Source: Arcicella lustrica
Lineage (GTDB): Bacteria > Bacteroidota > Bacteroidia > Cytophagales > Spirosomataceae
Reading direction: 5' to 3'
NCBI RefSeq assembly: GCF_034930985.1
Contig: NZ_JAYGIM010000006.1
Location: 62,001 to 126,000, forward strand
DNA: 64,000 nt
Both the position numbers and the translations under genes were made by a program. Below the pieces are notes generated by a model. That model ran no database searches, was not told the origin of the DNA, and saw nothing but the letters and a program-made list of their open reading frames with translations. Shown here piece by piece: positions 53,030-63,138 of the stretch; positions within the stretch are counted from its first letter, which is position 1, and each line of letters begins with the position of its first letter.

Positions 53030-54511
53030 TTAATTATACCCAGGGTTTTGTTGATACAGCCCTACTTTTGTTCCTATTTCAGTGGCAGGCACTGGATAAA
53101 TCAAAAAGTCGGATGTTACGGCATTGATTGTTAGAATTCCATCATTTTTTATCCAAGAATTCATTTTAGTAACAGCATTTCCAGAACGAACTAAATCATT
53201 CCAACGGGTGCCTTCTCCTAAAAATTCTTTGCGTCTTTCTTCCAATAAAGTATCAAAAGTAACGTTCGAAATACTTGGTAGTCCTGCACGATTTCTTACT
53301 TGATTCACCAAAGCATCTACTTCTGTTTGTGTGCCTTTTGCTCCTTTTAAAATGGCTTCTGCTTTCAACAAAAGAATATCTGCATAACGTAAAACGATAA
53401 AATTGATAGACCAATCTCTTCCATTTGTACCTCTTTTTGCCACATCAATATATTTCTTGATAAAAGGCTGAGAGTAAGATAATTGTATATTGAAAGCATT
53501 TCTTACATCCGACGCATTCGTTAAGTACAAAGCTTTAAGTTCTTTAGAAATATTAAAGTTACTTGCACCATAACCATTACCATAAGCATTTGAAATTCCT
53601 TGTCCCGTCCAAAATGCTACTGGAGCGAGATGACTTGGAAAACCAGCACCATTCGAAGAACTCATAAACTGTACATCAAAAATTACTTCTTTATTATTTT
53701 CGTTGTCATAAGCAAAAACCGAAGAATAATTTGGTAATAATTGATATTGATTACTCGCAATTACTTCATTAAAAAGCGTAAGTGCTTTATCGTATTCGTT
53801 GCTATTTAAGCCTGCACCTTCAATATTATACGTTGTTCCTGAGCGAGTTAAATAAACTAAACCTAATAAACCTTTTGCCGCATTGTTTGTAGCACGACCA
53901 ATATTAACACCTGTGTAAGATGCAGGAAGATTTTGTACCGCAAATTCTAAATCTGCAATAATCAATTTATAAATATCTGCTACAGCACTTCTAGGTACAG
54001 ATTCTACTTCTGCGGCTGTTAAAGGTTTTTCAACCAAAGGCACTTTTCCGAAAGTACGCACTAATTGGAAGTAATAGAAAGCTCTCAGAAAACGTGTTTC
54101 GGCTGTAAATCTTGAACGTAAAGTAGCATCTGTAATAATACTTCCTTTGGTTTCTAATGCCTGTAAAACTGAATTGGCATTGAAAATTCCATTGAAATTA
54201 TCATTCCAAGCACTAGCAATAAAACCTGTTGTGGTAATATTTGGAGAGAAATCGTTGATTCCTTGCCAGTCACGGTTACCATCGTGTAATACATTTAGGT
54301 TATCGCTACGCATTTCACCTAACCAAAGTACTTGACTTGGATAAGAAGTTAATTTACTATAAACACCATTGACGGCTTGTGTAAAATCATTGGTATTTGT
54401 ATAAAAACTTTCTGCTGTGGTACTTGAAACTGGTTTCTGGTCGAGCTGATCTTCGCAGGAAGTAAGCCCCAAGATGACAGCGCTAAGTGCTATATAAATT
54501 GTTTTTTTCAT
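53030..54511 (-). CDS. SusD/RagB-family surface lipoprotein
   Basis: 493 aa. Signal ends ILGLTSC (Cys19 lipidated). DQLDQKPVSSTTAESFYTN opens the SusD-like N domain; RFLRAFYYFQLVRTFGKVPLVEKPL and the RagB C-terminal pattern (FIVLRYADILLLKAEAIL, VRNRAGLP, LLEERRKEFLGEGTRWNDLVR, LIYPVPATEI) are complete. Partner of the SusC protein 24 bp upstream. Likely to bind a sulfated glycan, judging from the sulfatase next door. Confidence 0.95.
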   Translation of the reverse strand: MKKTIYIALSAVILGLTSCEDQLDQKPVSSTTAESFYTNTNDFTQAVNGVYSKLTSYPSQVLWLGEMRSDNLNVLHDGNRDWQGINDFSPNITTTGFIASAWNDNFNGIFNANSVLQALETKGSIITDATLRSRFTAETRFLRAFYYFQLVRTFGKVPLVEKPLTAAEVESVPRSAVADIYKLIIADLEFAVQNLPASYTGVNIGRATNNAAKGLLGLVYLTRSGTTYNIEGAGLNSNEYDKALTLFNEVIASNQYQLLPNYSSVFAYDNENNKEVIFDVQFMSSSNGAGFPSHLAPVAFWTGQGISNAYGNGYGASNFNISKELKALYLTNASDVRNAFNIQLSYSQPFIKKYIDVAKRGTNGRDWSINFIVLRYADILLLKAEAILKGAKGTQTEVDALVNQVRNRAGLPSISNVTFDTLLEERRKEFLGEGTRWNDLVRSGNAVTKMNSWIKNDGILTINAVTSDFLIYPVPATEIGTKVGLYQQNPGYN

Positions 54512-54535
54512 GACTATAAAACGTAATTACGTGAA

Positions 54536-57500
54536 TTAAAAAGTAAGATTAATACCTACAGAAGCAGTTTTGCTCAATGGCATTGCACCGTAATCACCCG
54601 GAATCGGATAACTCCCATTGCCACTTACATTGGTATTTTGGGCTTCTGGGTTTACGCCACCACGGTAATTATCGTGGTTGAACCAGTTTTGTAAAGCCAC
54701 ATAAACACGAGCAGAAGAGAAAACGCCAGATTTTGCTAAATCTCTGAGGTTATAACCGAAAGTAATATTTTGAATACGGATAAAATCAGTTGAATAAACC
54801 CAGTCGGATGTTACTTGTGGAACGGTATAAGTACTTGCTAGTTTTCCACGAGGAGCATCATAATTTTGATTTTCTGGTGTCCATCTTTCTCTCCAAATTC
54901 CTAAAATATTAGCGGTTGTACTTCCGCTGAAATCAATGGCACGACCAAAATATGAAAGAATTGAACCGCCAACTTGTCCATATACTTGTACGCTCAAATC
55001 AAAGTTTTTGTATTTGAAATTGTTAGTGACACCCCAAGTATATTTTGGATTGGGTTGTCCATAAACTACTCGGTCGTTTGCATTAATTACGCCATCACCA
55101 TTTGCATCAAAATACTTTGTATCACCAACGGTTTGGTTTCTGATTTTAGCAACTTTCGGGTCGTCCAAATCAGCTTGCGTTAAGACTCCAATTGATTTTG
55201 TTACATAATAACTAAACATTGGTAAACCCGGCTGTAAAATATAAGGCGCATTACTTCCGCTATATGCCGAAGGAATATAAATAGGAGAGCCATCTGCATT
55301 CAAAGAAATTACTTCGTTTTTATTGAAAGCAATGTTAGCATTTGTACTCCATTGGAAATCAGGCGTTACGATATTTCTTGAAGTAATGCCTAATTCAATT
55401 CCTTGGTTTTTTACAGAACCAATATTTTGTAAGCTAGTCGAGAAACCACTTGCTGCCAAAACAGGGAGATTCAACAACAAATCTGTACTTTTTTTGGTAT
55501 AAGCATCAAAAGAAAGATTAAGGCGATTGTTGAAGAAAGCTGCATCAAAGCCTAAATCATAAGTATTAGAAGTTTCCCATTTCAAGTTCGGATTCGCCAA
55601 ACCTGCTGATACTTGTCCGCTTGCAACAGTAGGCGTATTTCCACCGAAATTATAAGAAGTACCAGACAAAGTAGGAATTGCACTATAATTTCCGATATTA
55701 TTATTACCCGATTTCCCCCAGCTAAAACGCAATTTCAAATCGCTAATTTCTTTTATGTCTTTCAAGAATGATTCTTGTGAAATTCTCCAACCGATTGATG
55801 CCGATGGGAAAGTTCCCCATTGATTATTGATACCAAATTTTGAAGAAGCATCACGACGAATACTTCCCGTAATCAAATACTTGCTAGCATAATCGTATTG
55901 AATTCTTCCATAATATGAAAAAAGAGTATTGTTGTTTTCACTCGTTGAACCTGTAACCGTTACTCCAGCAGCGTTTGGAATGGCATTACTAATTGTATTA
56001 ACGATATTGTTCGCAAAACCACCAGCAGTATTGATGTTGAAAGATTCTCCATGAACCGAATTGAATGAAACCCCAGCCACTGCCGAAACATTATGTACTT
56101 TATCGAAAGTCTTGATAAAATTCAAGGTGTTTTCGTTTACAAAGTTTTGTTTTCTGTAACCTCCATACGAACCACTTGCATTTTTTCCAGGATTGGTAAT
56201 TCGTTCAGCAGCGCCACCAACGGCTACATAATCAGAAACATATTTTTTTGTTTGCTGATTTATGTCGTCATAATTGATGGTTGTTTTAGCAAACAAACTT
56301 GGCAAAATGTAATATTCAGCATAAACCGAAGTTAAGAGACGAGTATTTTTTGTCAATCCGATTGAATTATTCAAAATCGCATAAGGACTTACCAATCGAG
56401 GACTACTCCAAGTATAAGTTGAAAACTCACCAGCACCTGTATTCAAACCTGCATTTGCTTCTACTACTGGTGAAATAGCGGCGATATTCATAATTGGACT
56501 ATCTTTTCCATCGCCTTGTGGAGTATTATTTTCAGAATAAGTTGGTGCTAGATTGATGCCAAATTTCAATTTTTTATTGGCTTTTGCTTCGATATTAGCA
56601 CGTACACCATAACTTTTAAAATCTGTATTGACCAAAGTAGCTTGTTGATTCAAGTAATTCCCAGAAAAGAAATAACTCACATTTTCAGTACCGCCAGTTG
56701 CTGATAATTGATAGTTTTGGAAAGCCGCTTTTCTGTAAATAGCATCTTGCCAATCAACATAAGTTAAACCCGGATGCCCCGCTTGCGACCAACGTTCGTC
56801 TGGCATATATGAAGTATTGTACTCACCAGCTTTTAAACCTAAAATTACTCTACGTTGGTCATTCGTTTGATCGGCTGTGCGTCCAGTTCCCGAACGAATC
56901 CAGTTTGTATTTGCTACTTCTGTGGCTACGCCAACCCATTCTTCTGCACTTAAAATATCCAATTTTTTAGCAACACTGCTAATACCAGTATTGGTGTTTA
57001 AACTGATTTTTAATTTACCAGATTTTCCTCTTTTAGTCGTAATCAACACAACACCATTGGCAGCACGAGAACCATAGATTGCACCCGCAGCAGCATCTTT
57101 TAGTACTTGAATACTCTCAATATCATTAGCACTTAAATTTGCGAGTGGACTCGTTCCGATACTTCCATCGGAGCTTTGTCCAGCAATATCCAAAGGAAAT
57201 CCATCCACTACATAAAGTGGTTCAGAACCTGCATTGATAGAACCCGTTCCACGCACTACAATACTTAAACCTGTTCCGGGTAAACCTGTTTGTTGTTTTA
57301 CTTGCACACCAGCCATTTGTCCGACAAGTGCTTGTTCGATTCTACCAATCGGTTTTTCTTCTAAATGTTTTGCATCAAAAGATACTACTGAACCTGTAAT
57401 ATCACTTGCTTTTTGTGTACCATAACCAATTACAACTACTTCATCTAAAGATTTTGCTTCGGGTTGTAGTGAAATATTAATTGTAGATTGGTTATTGATT

Positions 57501-57805
57501 TTTACTTCTTGTGGTAAATATCCGACGAAAGAATAAATCAAAGAAGCATCTTTTGCACTGACAGAAATCGAATATTTCCCATCTTGATTAGAAGAAACAC
57601 CTTTTTGTGTTCCTTTAATGATTACGTTTACTCCGGGTAAAATATCGCCTTTTTCATCTCTAATGATTCCTGATATTACTTGTTCGCTAGATTTTGTAGG
57701 CTTTTGAGCAAAACTCTGTGAGCATGTACTCATTGAGACTAAAAGGATGGAAAAAAGGACTTGAAGTTTCCGTAAATTTTGTTTCCATTGTTTGTGTTGA
57801 TCCAT
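54536..57805 (-). CDS. SusC/RagA-type TonB-linked outer membrane transporter
   Basis: 1089 aa. Signal peptide ends about residue 34 (SQSFAQ). CarboxypepD_reg-like domain (VISGIIRDEKGDILPGVNVIIKG), plug (DEVVVIGYGTQKASDITGSV; IQVLKDAAAGAIYGSRAANGVVLITTKRG), then a large barrel ending SVGINLTF. The DEVVVIGYGTQK stretch is the standard SusC TonB-box region. First gene of the SusCD pair that precedes the sulfatase gene; probably imports a sulfated oligosaccharide (context). Confidence 0.96.
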   Translation of the reverse strand: MDQHKQWKQNLRKLQVLFSILLVSMSTCSQSFAQKPTKSSEQVISGIIRDEKGDILPGVNVIIKGTQKGVSSNQDGKYSISVSAKDASLIYSFVGYLPQEVKINNQSTINISLQPEAKSLDEVVVIGYGTQKASDITGSVVSFDAKHLEEKPIGRIEQALVGQMAGVQVKQQTGLPGTGLSIVVRGTGSINAGSEPLYVVDGFPLDIAGQSSDGSIGTSPLANLSANDIESIQVLKDAAAGAIYGSRAANGVVLITTKRGKSGKLKISLNTNTGISSVAKKLDILSAEEWVGVATEVANTNWIRSGTGRTADQTNDQRRVILGLKAGEYNTSYMPDERWSQAGHPGLTYVDWQDAIYRKAAFQNYQLSATGGTENVSYFFSGNYLNQQATLVNTDFKSYGVRANIEAKANKKLKFGINLAPTYSENNTPQGDGKDSPIMNIAAISPVVEANAGLNTGAGEFSTYTWSSPRLVSPYAILNNSIGLTKNTRLLTSVYAEYYILPSLFAKTTINYDDINQQTKKYVSDYVAVGGAAERITNPGKNASGSYGGYRKQNFVNENTLNFIKTFDKVHNVSAVAGVSFNSVHGESFNINTAGGFANNIVNTISNAIPNAAGVTVTGSTSENNNTLFSYYGRIQYDYASKYLITGSIRRDASSKFGINNQWGTFPSASIGWRISQESFLKDIKEISDLKLRFSWGKSGNNNIGNYSAIPTLSGTSYNFGGNTPTVASGQVSAGLANPNLKWETSNTYDLGFDAAFFNNRLNLSFDAYTKKSTDLLLNLPVLAASGFSTSLQNIGSVKNQGIELGITSRNIVTPDFQWSTNANIAFNKNEVISLNADGSPIYIPSAYSGSNAPYILQPGLPMFSYYVTKSIGVLTQADLDDPKVAKIRNQTVGDTKYFDANGDGVINANDRVVYGQPNPKYTWGVTNNFKYKNFDLSVQVYGQVGGSILSYFGRAIDFSGSTTANILGIWRERWTPENQNYDAPRGKLASTYTVPQVTSDWVYSTDFIRIQNITFGYNLRDLAKSGVFSSARVYVALQNWFNHDNYRGGVNPEAQNTNVSGNGSYPIPGDYGAMPLSKTASVGINLTF

Positions 57806-58322
57806 AACTTTTTTGTTTAAATTTTAAATTTGACAAATACTTTTTCTCCCATCATTTTTTGTGATGTTGCGTCGATTTGCCAAATGTTTAGGTTTGTTAG
57901 CACTAAAAAGCACTAAGTCTTCATGGGTATTATGATATTAAATATGTAAGGAAATATAAGTTTCGTAAAGTGTAATATTGACACATTTGTAATTACTCTA
58001 CAAAACTTATGGGACAAATGTATAATCTGTAAATTTTTCAGACAAGTACTTTTTAAAATACTTTATTAATTCATTTTTAATTGTGTAATTCAAATATTTT
58101 ATTGAATAAATAGTGTGGGATTTGAAGGGGATTTACCTTTAGTCTATTAAATTGAAGGAGTTTTATTTTAATTTTCAGAAAACTTTTAAAGATGTTTTTT
58201 GAAAATATAAGCTGGAAGATTCAGCTTGGAAGGAGAGTATTTAATTAAAATTTTATGTCGATACTGTAAATAGTGAAGGTTATGGGTTTATAAATACAAT
58301 TTAAATAGCTTTAAAATAAATC
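57806..58322. other. Long intergenic stretch upstream of susC
   Basis: Part of a 554-bp gap. Near the susC start there is a short fold-back (CATCA-N7-TGATG) and a close direct repeat of AGCACTA at 57898-57918. The rest is AT-rich; I find no gene, no CTAT-N7-ATAG site and no convincing promoter. Confidence 0.4.
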
Positions 58323-58353
58323 GTCCTTTATAACCCAATAAATCATAAAGGAC
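58323..58353 (-). terminator. Terminator candidate of the second sulfatase gene
   Basis: GTCCTTTAT (58323-58331) and ATAAAGGAC (58345-58353) form a 9-bp stem just after the sulfatase stop; on the minus strand an AT-rich GATTTATTTT follows. Confidence 0.55.
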
Positions 58354-58359
58354 AATTAT

Positions 58360-59931
58360 TTACTTGATTTTATTCCAATCCTGAACACCTACTTTTTTTG
58401 ACCAAGCCTCGTGTGCTGTGATGAGTTCTTGTAATATTTTAGGATGGTTTTCTGCCAAATTTTTGGTTTCTGTTCTGTCTTCTGCAAGATTGTATAATTC
58501 CCAAGCTTGGTTATTTTCGGCAACGGCTTTCCAATTTCCTTTTCTAATCGCCCGACTGCCTTCATGTTCCCAAAAGAGTGCTTCGTGGGGTTTACTTTGT
58601 TTGCCTTCCAATTCATTTTTCAGACTGAATCCTTCTAATGGCGTAAGTTTTTTTCCGTTAAAAGTACTTGGGTATTGAACACCTGCATAATCCAACACCG
58701 TTGGAAAAATATCAATCAAATGACTTGGACGATTACTTTTACTTCCTGCTTTGATATGATTTGGGAAATAAGCAATAAAGGGTGAAGCAATTCCGCCTTC
58801 GTGAGTATTCTTCTTGAATAATTTAAAAGGCGTGTTGCTGGCATTTCCCCAAGGACTTTCGTAACTATCTATCGAAGTAACCGAACCCGCTTTTCCATTT
58901 TTCTGGGTTACATAATTCCAATTTTTCACATCGTCGGCACTTCCTCCATTGTCAGAAAGAAAAAAGATGATGGTATTATTTTCTTCGCCAAGTGCTTTGA
59001 TTTTCTGTAAAACTTCCCCGATTCCTGCGTCCATTCGGTCAATCATAGCGGCATAAATTGCCATGCGTGTATCCCATTTTTCTTTTTCTTCATCACTGAG
59101 TTTATGCCAATCAGGCACATTTTCAAAACGATTGGAGAGTTCCCAATTTTTATCAATAATACCCAAAGCTTGTAATTTTTTTAATCTAGTGGCTCTTAAT
59201 TCATCCCAACCCTTCAAGTATTTTCCTTTGTATTTAGCAATGTCTTCGGGCAAAGCTTGAATTGGCCAATGCGGAGCATTATAAGCCAAATACAGAAAAA
59301 ATGGCTTTTTATTTTTATGCTGTTTGTCTAAAGCATTGATGGCAAAATCGGTAATGGCTTGCGTGAGATATTTAGAAGTATCGTTCCGAATAATTTCTTT
59401 ATTTCCTTCCAAAAAAGTAACCGTTCTACCATCGTTATACAGTGGTTGAGAATTATAGTAGCTACTTCCGTTATTTTGCAAAGTAAAAGATTCGTCAAAA
59501 CCTCGATTCACAGCCCAAGCCGAAGGCACTAAACCAACATGCCATTTTCCTGAAACAATGGTAGAATAGCCAGCTTGTTTGAGAGCTTGCCCGATGGTGA
59601 TACAATTTTCGTTGAGATAACCTTGATAGGCTGGAAAACCCTTGTCTTGTACCATATCGCCAATACCAGCTTGGTGCGAATACAAACCTGTAAGCAAAGA
59701 AGCCCGTGAAGGACAGCAACGACCTGCATTGTAAAACTGTTTGATAATGAGGCCGTTCTGGGCTAATTTATCTAAATTAGGAGTTTTGATTTCAGAGCCA
59801 AAAGCTCCAATATCCGAAAACCCCAAATCATCAGCTAGGATAACAACAATATTTGGCTGTTTTTTTTGAGCCAACAATGGCTGAAAAGTAGAGGTCAATA
59901 AAAGCCCTACGCTTAGAATTTTCTCGAGCAT
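58360..59931 (-). CDS. Arylsulfatase (FGE-dependent)
   Basis: 523 aa, signal peptide ending LLAQ (residue 22). NIVVILADDLGFSD gives the metal Asp34-Asp35; NAGRCCPSRASLLTG holds the C-x-P-S-R site with Cys72 as the formylglycine residue and a second Cys73 at x. VSGKWHVG and FFLSDNGGSADD follow. This type resembles bacterial AtsA-like arylsulfatases. It starts 1 bp after the stop of a rhodanese gene, so the two are translationally coupled, which argues for sulfur release and handling rather than pure glycan use. Confidence 0.95.
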   Translation of the reverse strand: MLEKILSVGLLLTSTFQPLLAQKKQPNIVVILADDLGFSDIGAFGSEIKTPNLDKLAQNGLIIKQFYNAGRCCPSRASLLTGLYSHQAGIGDMVQDKGFPAYQGYLNENCITIGQALKQAGYSTIVSGKWHVGLVPSAWAVNRGFDESFTLQNNGSSYYNSQPLYNDGRTVTFLEGNKEIIRNDTSKYLTQAITDFAINALDKQHKNKKPFFLYLAYNAPHWPIQALPEDIAKYKGKYLKGWDELRATRLKKLQALGIIDKNWELSNRFENVPDWHKLSDEEKEKWDTRMAIYAAMIDRMDAGIGEVLQKIKALGEENNTIIFFLSDNGGSADDVKNWNYVTQKNGKAGSVTSIDSYESPWGNASNTPFKLFKKNTHEGGIASPFIAYFPNHIKAGSKSNRPSHLIDIFPTVLDYAGVQYPSTFNGKKLTPLEGFSLKNELEGKQSKPHEALFWEHEGSRAIRKGNWKAVAENNQAWELYNLAEDRTETKNLAENHPKILQELITAHEAWSKKVGVQDWNKIK

Positions 59932-59932
59932 T

Positions 59933-60352
59933 TTATTTTTCTGCGGGTAAACCTTTTGTGAGAAGACTGTCTAAACCTCCAATATTATAGCCCAATTGAT
60001 AGCCAAAAGTTTGTAAAGTATCAGCGGCTTTTCCGCTTCTATTTCCCGAACGACAATACAAATAAATCTTCTTTGACTTATCTAACTTTTGAATTTCTTC
60101 AGAAAATTTTTCGGAACGAATATTGATATTTTGAGCATACTTTAAATGTTTTGTACTGTACTCTTCGGGCGTGCGGACATCTACTAAATAAGCCTTCCCT
60201 TTCTGAATTTCTTTCAAAATTTTCTTACTCAATTTTGTGTCAACAGTGATTTTATTGGCTGTTTTTTGAGTATAAACTTGGTGACTTGTAGTTTGCGCAT
60301 TGCTCAAAACTGCTGAAAGTAAAAGGGCGAATGTGAAGAGGTATTTTTTCAT
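59933..60352 (-). CDS. Exported single-domain rhodanese
   Basis: 139 aa from the ATG at 60352, chosen because it begins a good signal peptide (MKKYLFTFALLLSAVLSNAQ); the longer frame from 60406 adds 18 residues without a signal. AYLVDVRTPEEYSTKHLKYAQNI and the active loop YCRSGNRSGKAADTL with Cys100 are typical. Rhodaneses carry persulfide sulfur. It forms an operon with the following sulfatase (1-bp gap) and is probably periplasmic. Confidence 0.9.
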   Translation of the reverse strand: MKKYLFTFALLLSAVLSNAQTTSHQVYTQKTANKITVDTKLSKKILKEIQKGKAYLVDVRTPEEYSTKHLKYAQNINIRSEKFSEEIQKLDKSKKIYLYCRSGNRSGKAADTLQTFGYQLGYNIGGLDSLLTKGLPAEK

Positions 60353-60360
60353 GTTGATTA

Positions 60361-60480
60361 TTGGTTTTTTTATTAGGGCTTTCGGATGTTGGCTTTCAGT
60401 TATCATTTTAACTTTTTAAGAAATAACATCTGAAATCTGACATCCCAAATCCGATGACCGATAGCCAATGGCTGAAAGCT
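60361..60480. repeat. Degenerate intergenic repeat words
   Basis: Words such as GGGCTTTCGGATGTTGGCTTTC and CCGATGACCGATAGCCAATGG resemble those at 29040-29162 in both orientations. No gene seen. Confidence 0.35.
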
Positions 60481-60500
60481 CAAAAATTTGATGATTTATC

Positions 60501-60552
60501 ATAAAAAAGCCTATGAATTTTTCAGCAATTCAGCTTCAAATTCATAGGCTTT
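60501..60552 (-). terminator. Intrinsic terminator of the TonB receptor gene
   Basis: AAAGCCTATGAATTT (60506-60520) and its exact 15-bp complement (60538-60552) with a 17-nt loop; on the minus strand the stem is followed by TTTTTTATG. It separates the receptor gene from the rhodanese/sulfatase operon. Confidence 0.85.
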
Positions 60553-60570
60553 AAAATTTATTCGATGATT

Positions 60571-63138
60571 TTAGAAAGTGAAACGAAGCGTTACACCATA
60601 AGTAGCTGGGTCACCTAATACAGCAGCGTAATGTCCTGCATTTCCTGCTGCTGGTAATAATTGTTCGAAATAATCTTTGTTTAAGATATTTCTACCCCAA
60701 ATTAACACTGAAAGTCCATTTGAAGCACGGAAACCAATTCTACCATTTACGATATTGTAACCTTCAATATTCAAAAATTTAGATGGTGAAGCACTTGAAG
60801 AGAACGTTGTACGAGCATAAGAATCAAGTGCGATGAAATAATTTCCTTTCAAAGTCATGAATTTTCCAGCAGTACTGAATTCTCCACCTAATGAACCTGC
60901 CCATTTTGAAATTCCCGGTAAATCACCGCCAGAAACATCTTTGAATGCTGACTCTCCACCTGTTTCTTCTAATGGAACTGGTGCATTTTTAAATGAAACA
61001 TATTTTCCATCAGTATATGAAACCGCTCCGTTGAATGTGAAATGACTACCCACTCTGATACTTCCGTCAACTTCAACTCCTTTTACTCTTACTTTTTCAG
61101 CATTTGCTAAATAACCTCTATTTACACCAACTTCAGCCGTTTGAACTTGCGTTTGGTAATCTTTAATTTCAGTATTATAAATAGTTACATTCAAAGAAGT
61201 CTGAGAGGTTGGTCTTGTTTTTACGCCAATTTCATAATGTGTTACAAATTCAGGTTTTACTTTAGCTAAATCAATTAAAACGGCTCCATTAGCAGTTGGA
61301 AGTCCTCCAAGGTTTACGCCAACTGGCTTATAACTATTTGCATAAGTAGCAAAAACATTTAAAGATTTAGTTGGTTTGTATGCCAATGTTACTTGTCCAG
61401 ATAAATTATTTTCGTTTACACTAAAATTAAAAGCTTGATTTGTATAAACACCATTTTTCAAAGCCAATAAAGCTGGGTCAGTTGTTTGTAAACCGCCGTA
61501 AGTTTCACGTTTGTAATCCACATCTTTTTTATCGTAGTTGAAACGAAGACCCGGTAATAAATGTAATTTTTCAGTGATTGACCAGTCAACTTGGCTAAAT
61601 ACAGCAGCACCTAAAGTTTTAAGTCTTGAAGTAGTTTTTGTTCCAAAACCATCAAATAAACCTGGAGTTTTCCATAATGCAGAAGTTGAACTTTGTGAGA
61701 ATCTCCACTGTGCTGAACCTGATTCTTCTGTTTGAACTGGGTCAGATGTTAAAAGTTGGTCAATCAAAAATACGCCAAAAACACCGCTCAATCTTTCAGA
61801 AAATTGTCCTGCATAACGAATCTCTTGTGTCCATTGGTCATGTCTTGAGTTTCCTTGCGATTTAGTTAATACTGGTAAGCCAATAAAATCTCTATCATTT
61901 GATGGATCCCAAATCCAGTAACGCCATGCAGTTGTTGAAGTAAGTGTTCCTTTTCCAATTTTAGCATCAACATTGATAGACGCACCACCGAAATCGTTGT
62001 TTACTCTCCACGGAGAATCCGCATCTGTAATTCTATCGAAAGGATTTGTTGTTGGTAATTTATAACCCAAGTCAGCAATAATTGCATTGAATTGACGATA
62101 AGCCGCACGTTTTGTCGTTACTACACCAGCCACAACTGTTGCATTTCCATCTGGTCTTTGACGAGCATTATCTCCTGCAAAAGTAATATTTACATTTTCA
62201 GATGGCGTATAAAGTAATTGTGCTCTAAAACCTAAGTTATTTAACGAGTTTGTTGGTTTTAAAGTAGTTGTATTAAAAATTGTTCCGTCTCTTTGTGTAC
62301 CAGAGAATGAAACTCTTGCTGCTAATGTTTTGCTGATTGGTCCTGTGATAGAAGCTTTTGCTTGAATATAATTTAAGTTACCATAACTTGTTTCAAAGGT
62401 TGCTCCTGGCGTAAAACTTGGGGCTCTTGTTGTGATGTTAAAAGCACCAGCAGTAGTGTTTTTACCGAAAAGCGTTCCTTGTGGACCACGAAGTACTTCG
62501 ATACGGTCAACATCAACAAAGTCGATAGCTGTTGCCGCTGGTCTTGCATAATATACTCCATCTACATAAAATCCAACACCAGGATCAATACCATCGTTAG
62601 TAAGCCCAAACGACGAACCTAATCCACGAATATTCAATGTTGTATTTCTACCATTTGAAGAATATAATTGTACTGATGGAATTAATTCCTTCAAACGGTT
62701 GGGGTTAAACGCTCCTGCATCTTCTGCTTTTGCACCACTAATCACAGCAATTGGAATTGGAATATCTTGTATCGACTCTTGGCGACGTCTTGAAGTAACT
62801 ACTACATCAGAAAGTTCATTAGTGCTTTCTTCGATAGAGATTTCTACTTTATTGGTATTGATTACGACTTCTTTTTTCTGATAACCTACATAAGATATCA
62901 CTAAAGTAAATGGCAATTTTTGTCCTGTAATTAACGAAAATTCTCCATTAGCATCTGTAGAAGCACCGTTAGTTGTTCCTTTAATCACTACTGATGCTCC
63001 GATGATTAAGTCATTTGTTCTTGAATCAACTACTTTACCTGAAATAGTTGCATTGATAATTGGCTTATCTTGAGCTGATGTTAAAAGAGGTAATATTATT
63101 GCCAAGATTAGCAAGGTTGATTTGAAAATTTGTTTCAT
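60571..63138 (-). CDS. TonB-dependent receptor with CarboxypepD_reg-like domain
   Basis: 855 aa. Signal ends about residue 22 (LLTSAQ). Domain order: CarboxypepD_reg-like (ATISGKVVDSRTNDLIIGAS), plug (SDVVVTSRRRQESIQDIPIPIAVISG; IEVLRGPQGTLFGKNTTAGAFNI) and a barrel closing with YGVTLRFTF. This is the classic single-component (FecA/OMR-like) receptor rather than SusC. Lying between two sulfatase loci and carrying a CTAT-N7-ATAG site 51 bp upstream, it may import a sulfate ester, sulfonate or related ligand (inference). Confidence 0.93.
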   Translation of the reverse strand: MKQIFKSTLLILAIILPLLTSAQDKPIINATISGKVVDSRTNDLIIGASVVIKGTTNGASTDANGEFSLITGQKLPFTLVISYVGYQKKEVVINTNKVEISIEESTNELSDVVVTSRRRQESIQDIPIPIAVISGAKAEDAGAFNPNRLKELIPSVQLYSSNGRNTTLNIRGLGSSFGLTNDGIDPGVGFYVDGVYYARPAATAIDFVDVDRIEVLRGPQGTLFGKNTTAGAFNITTRAPSFTPGATFETSYGNLNYIQAKASITGPISKTLAARVSFSGTQRDGTIFNTTTLKPTNSLNNLGFRAQLLYTPSENVNITFAGDNARQRPDGNATVVAGVVTTKRAAYRQFNAIIADLGYKLPTTNPFDRITDADSPWRVNNDFGGASINVDAKIGKGTLTSTTAWRYWIWDPSNDRDFIGLPVLTKSQGNSRHDQWTQEIRYAGQFSERLSGVFGVFLIDQLLTSDPVQTEESGSAQWRFSQSSTSALWKTPGLFDGFGTKTTSRLKTLGAAVFSQVDWSITEKLHLLPGLRFNYDKKDVDYKRETYGGLQTTDPALLALKNGVYTNQAFNFSVNENNLSGQVTLAYKPTKSLNVFATYANSYKPVGVNLGGLPTANGAVLIDLAKVKPEFVTHYEIGVKTRPTSQTSLNVTIYNTEIKDYQTQVQTAEVGVNRGYLANAEKVRVKGVEVDGSIRVGSHFTFNGAVSYTDGKYVSFKNAPVPLEETGGESAFKDVSGGDLPGISKWAGSLGGEFSTAGKFMTLKGNYFIALDSYARTTFSSSASPSKFLNIEGYNIVNGRIGFRASNGLSVLIWGRNILNKDYFEQLLPAAGNAGHYAAVLGDPATYGVTLRFTF

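Noticed and set aside
58360..59931. Inactive sulfatase because of two adjacent Cys
   Set aside because: C-C-P-S-R still fits C-x-P-S-R with the first Cys as the modified residue, and the metal site is complete.
60353..60406. Longer rhodanese start
   Set aside because: It adds a charged stretch in front of a good signal peptide and reads into the degenerate repeat words.
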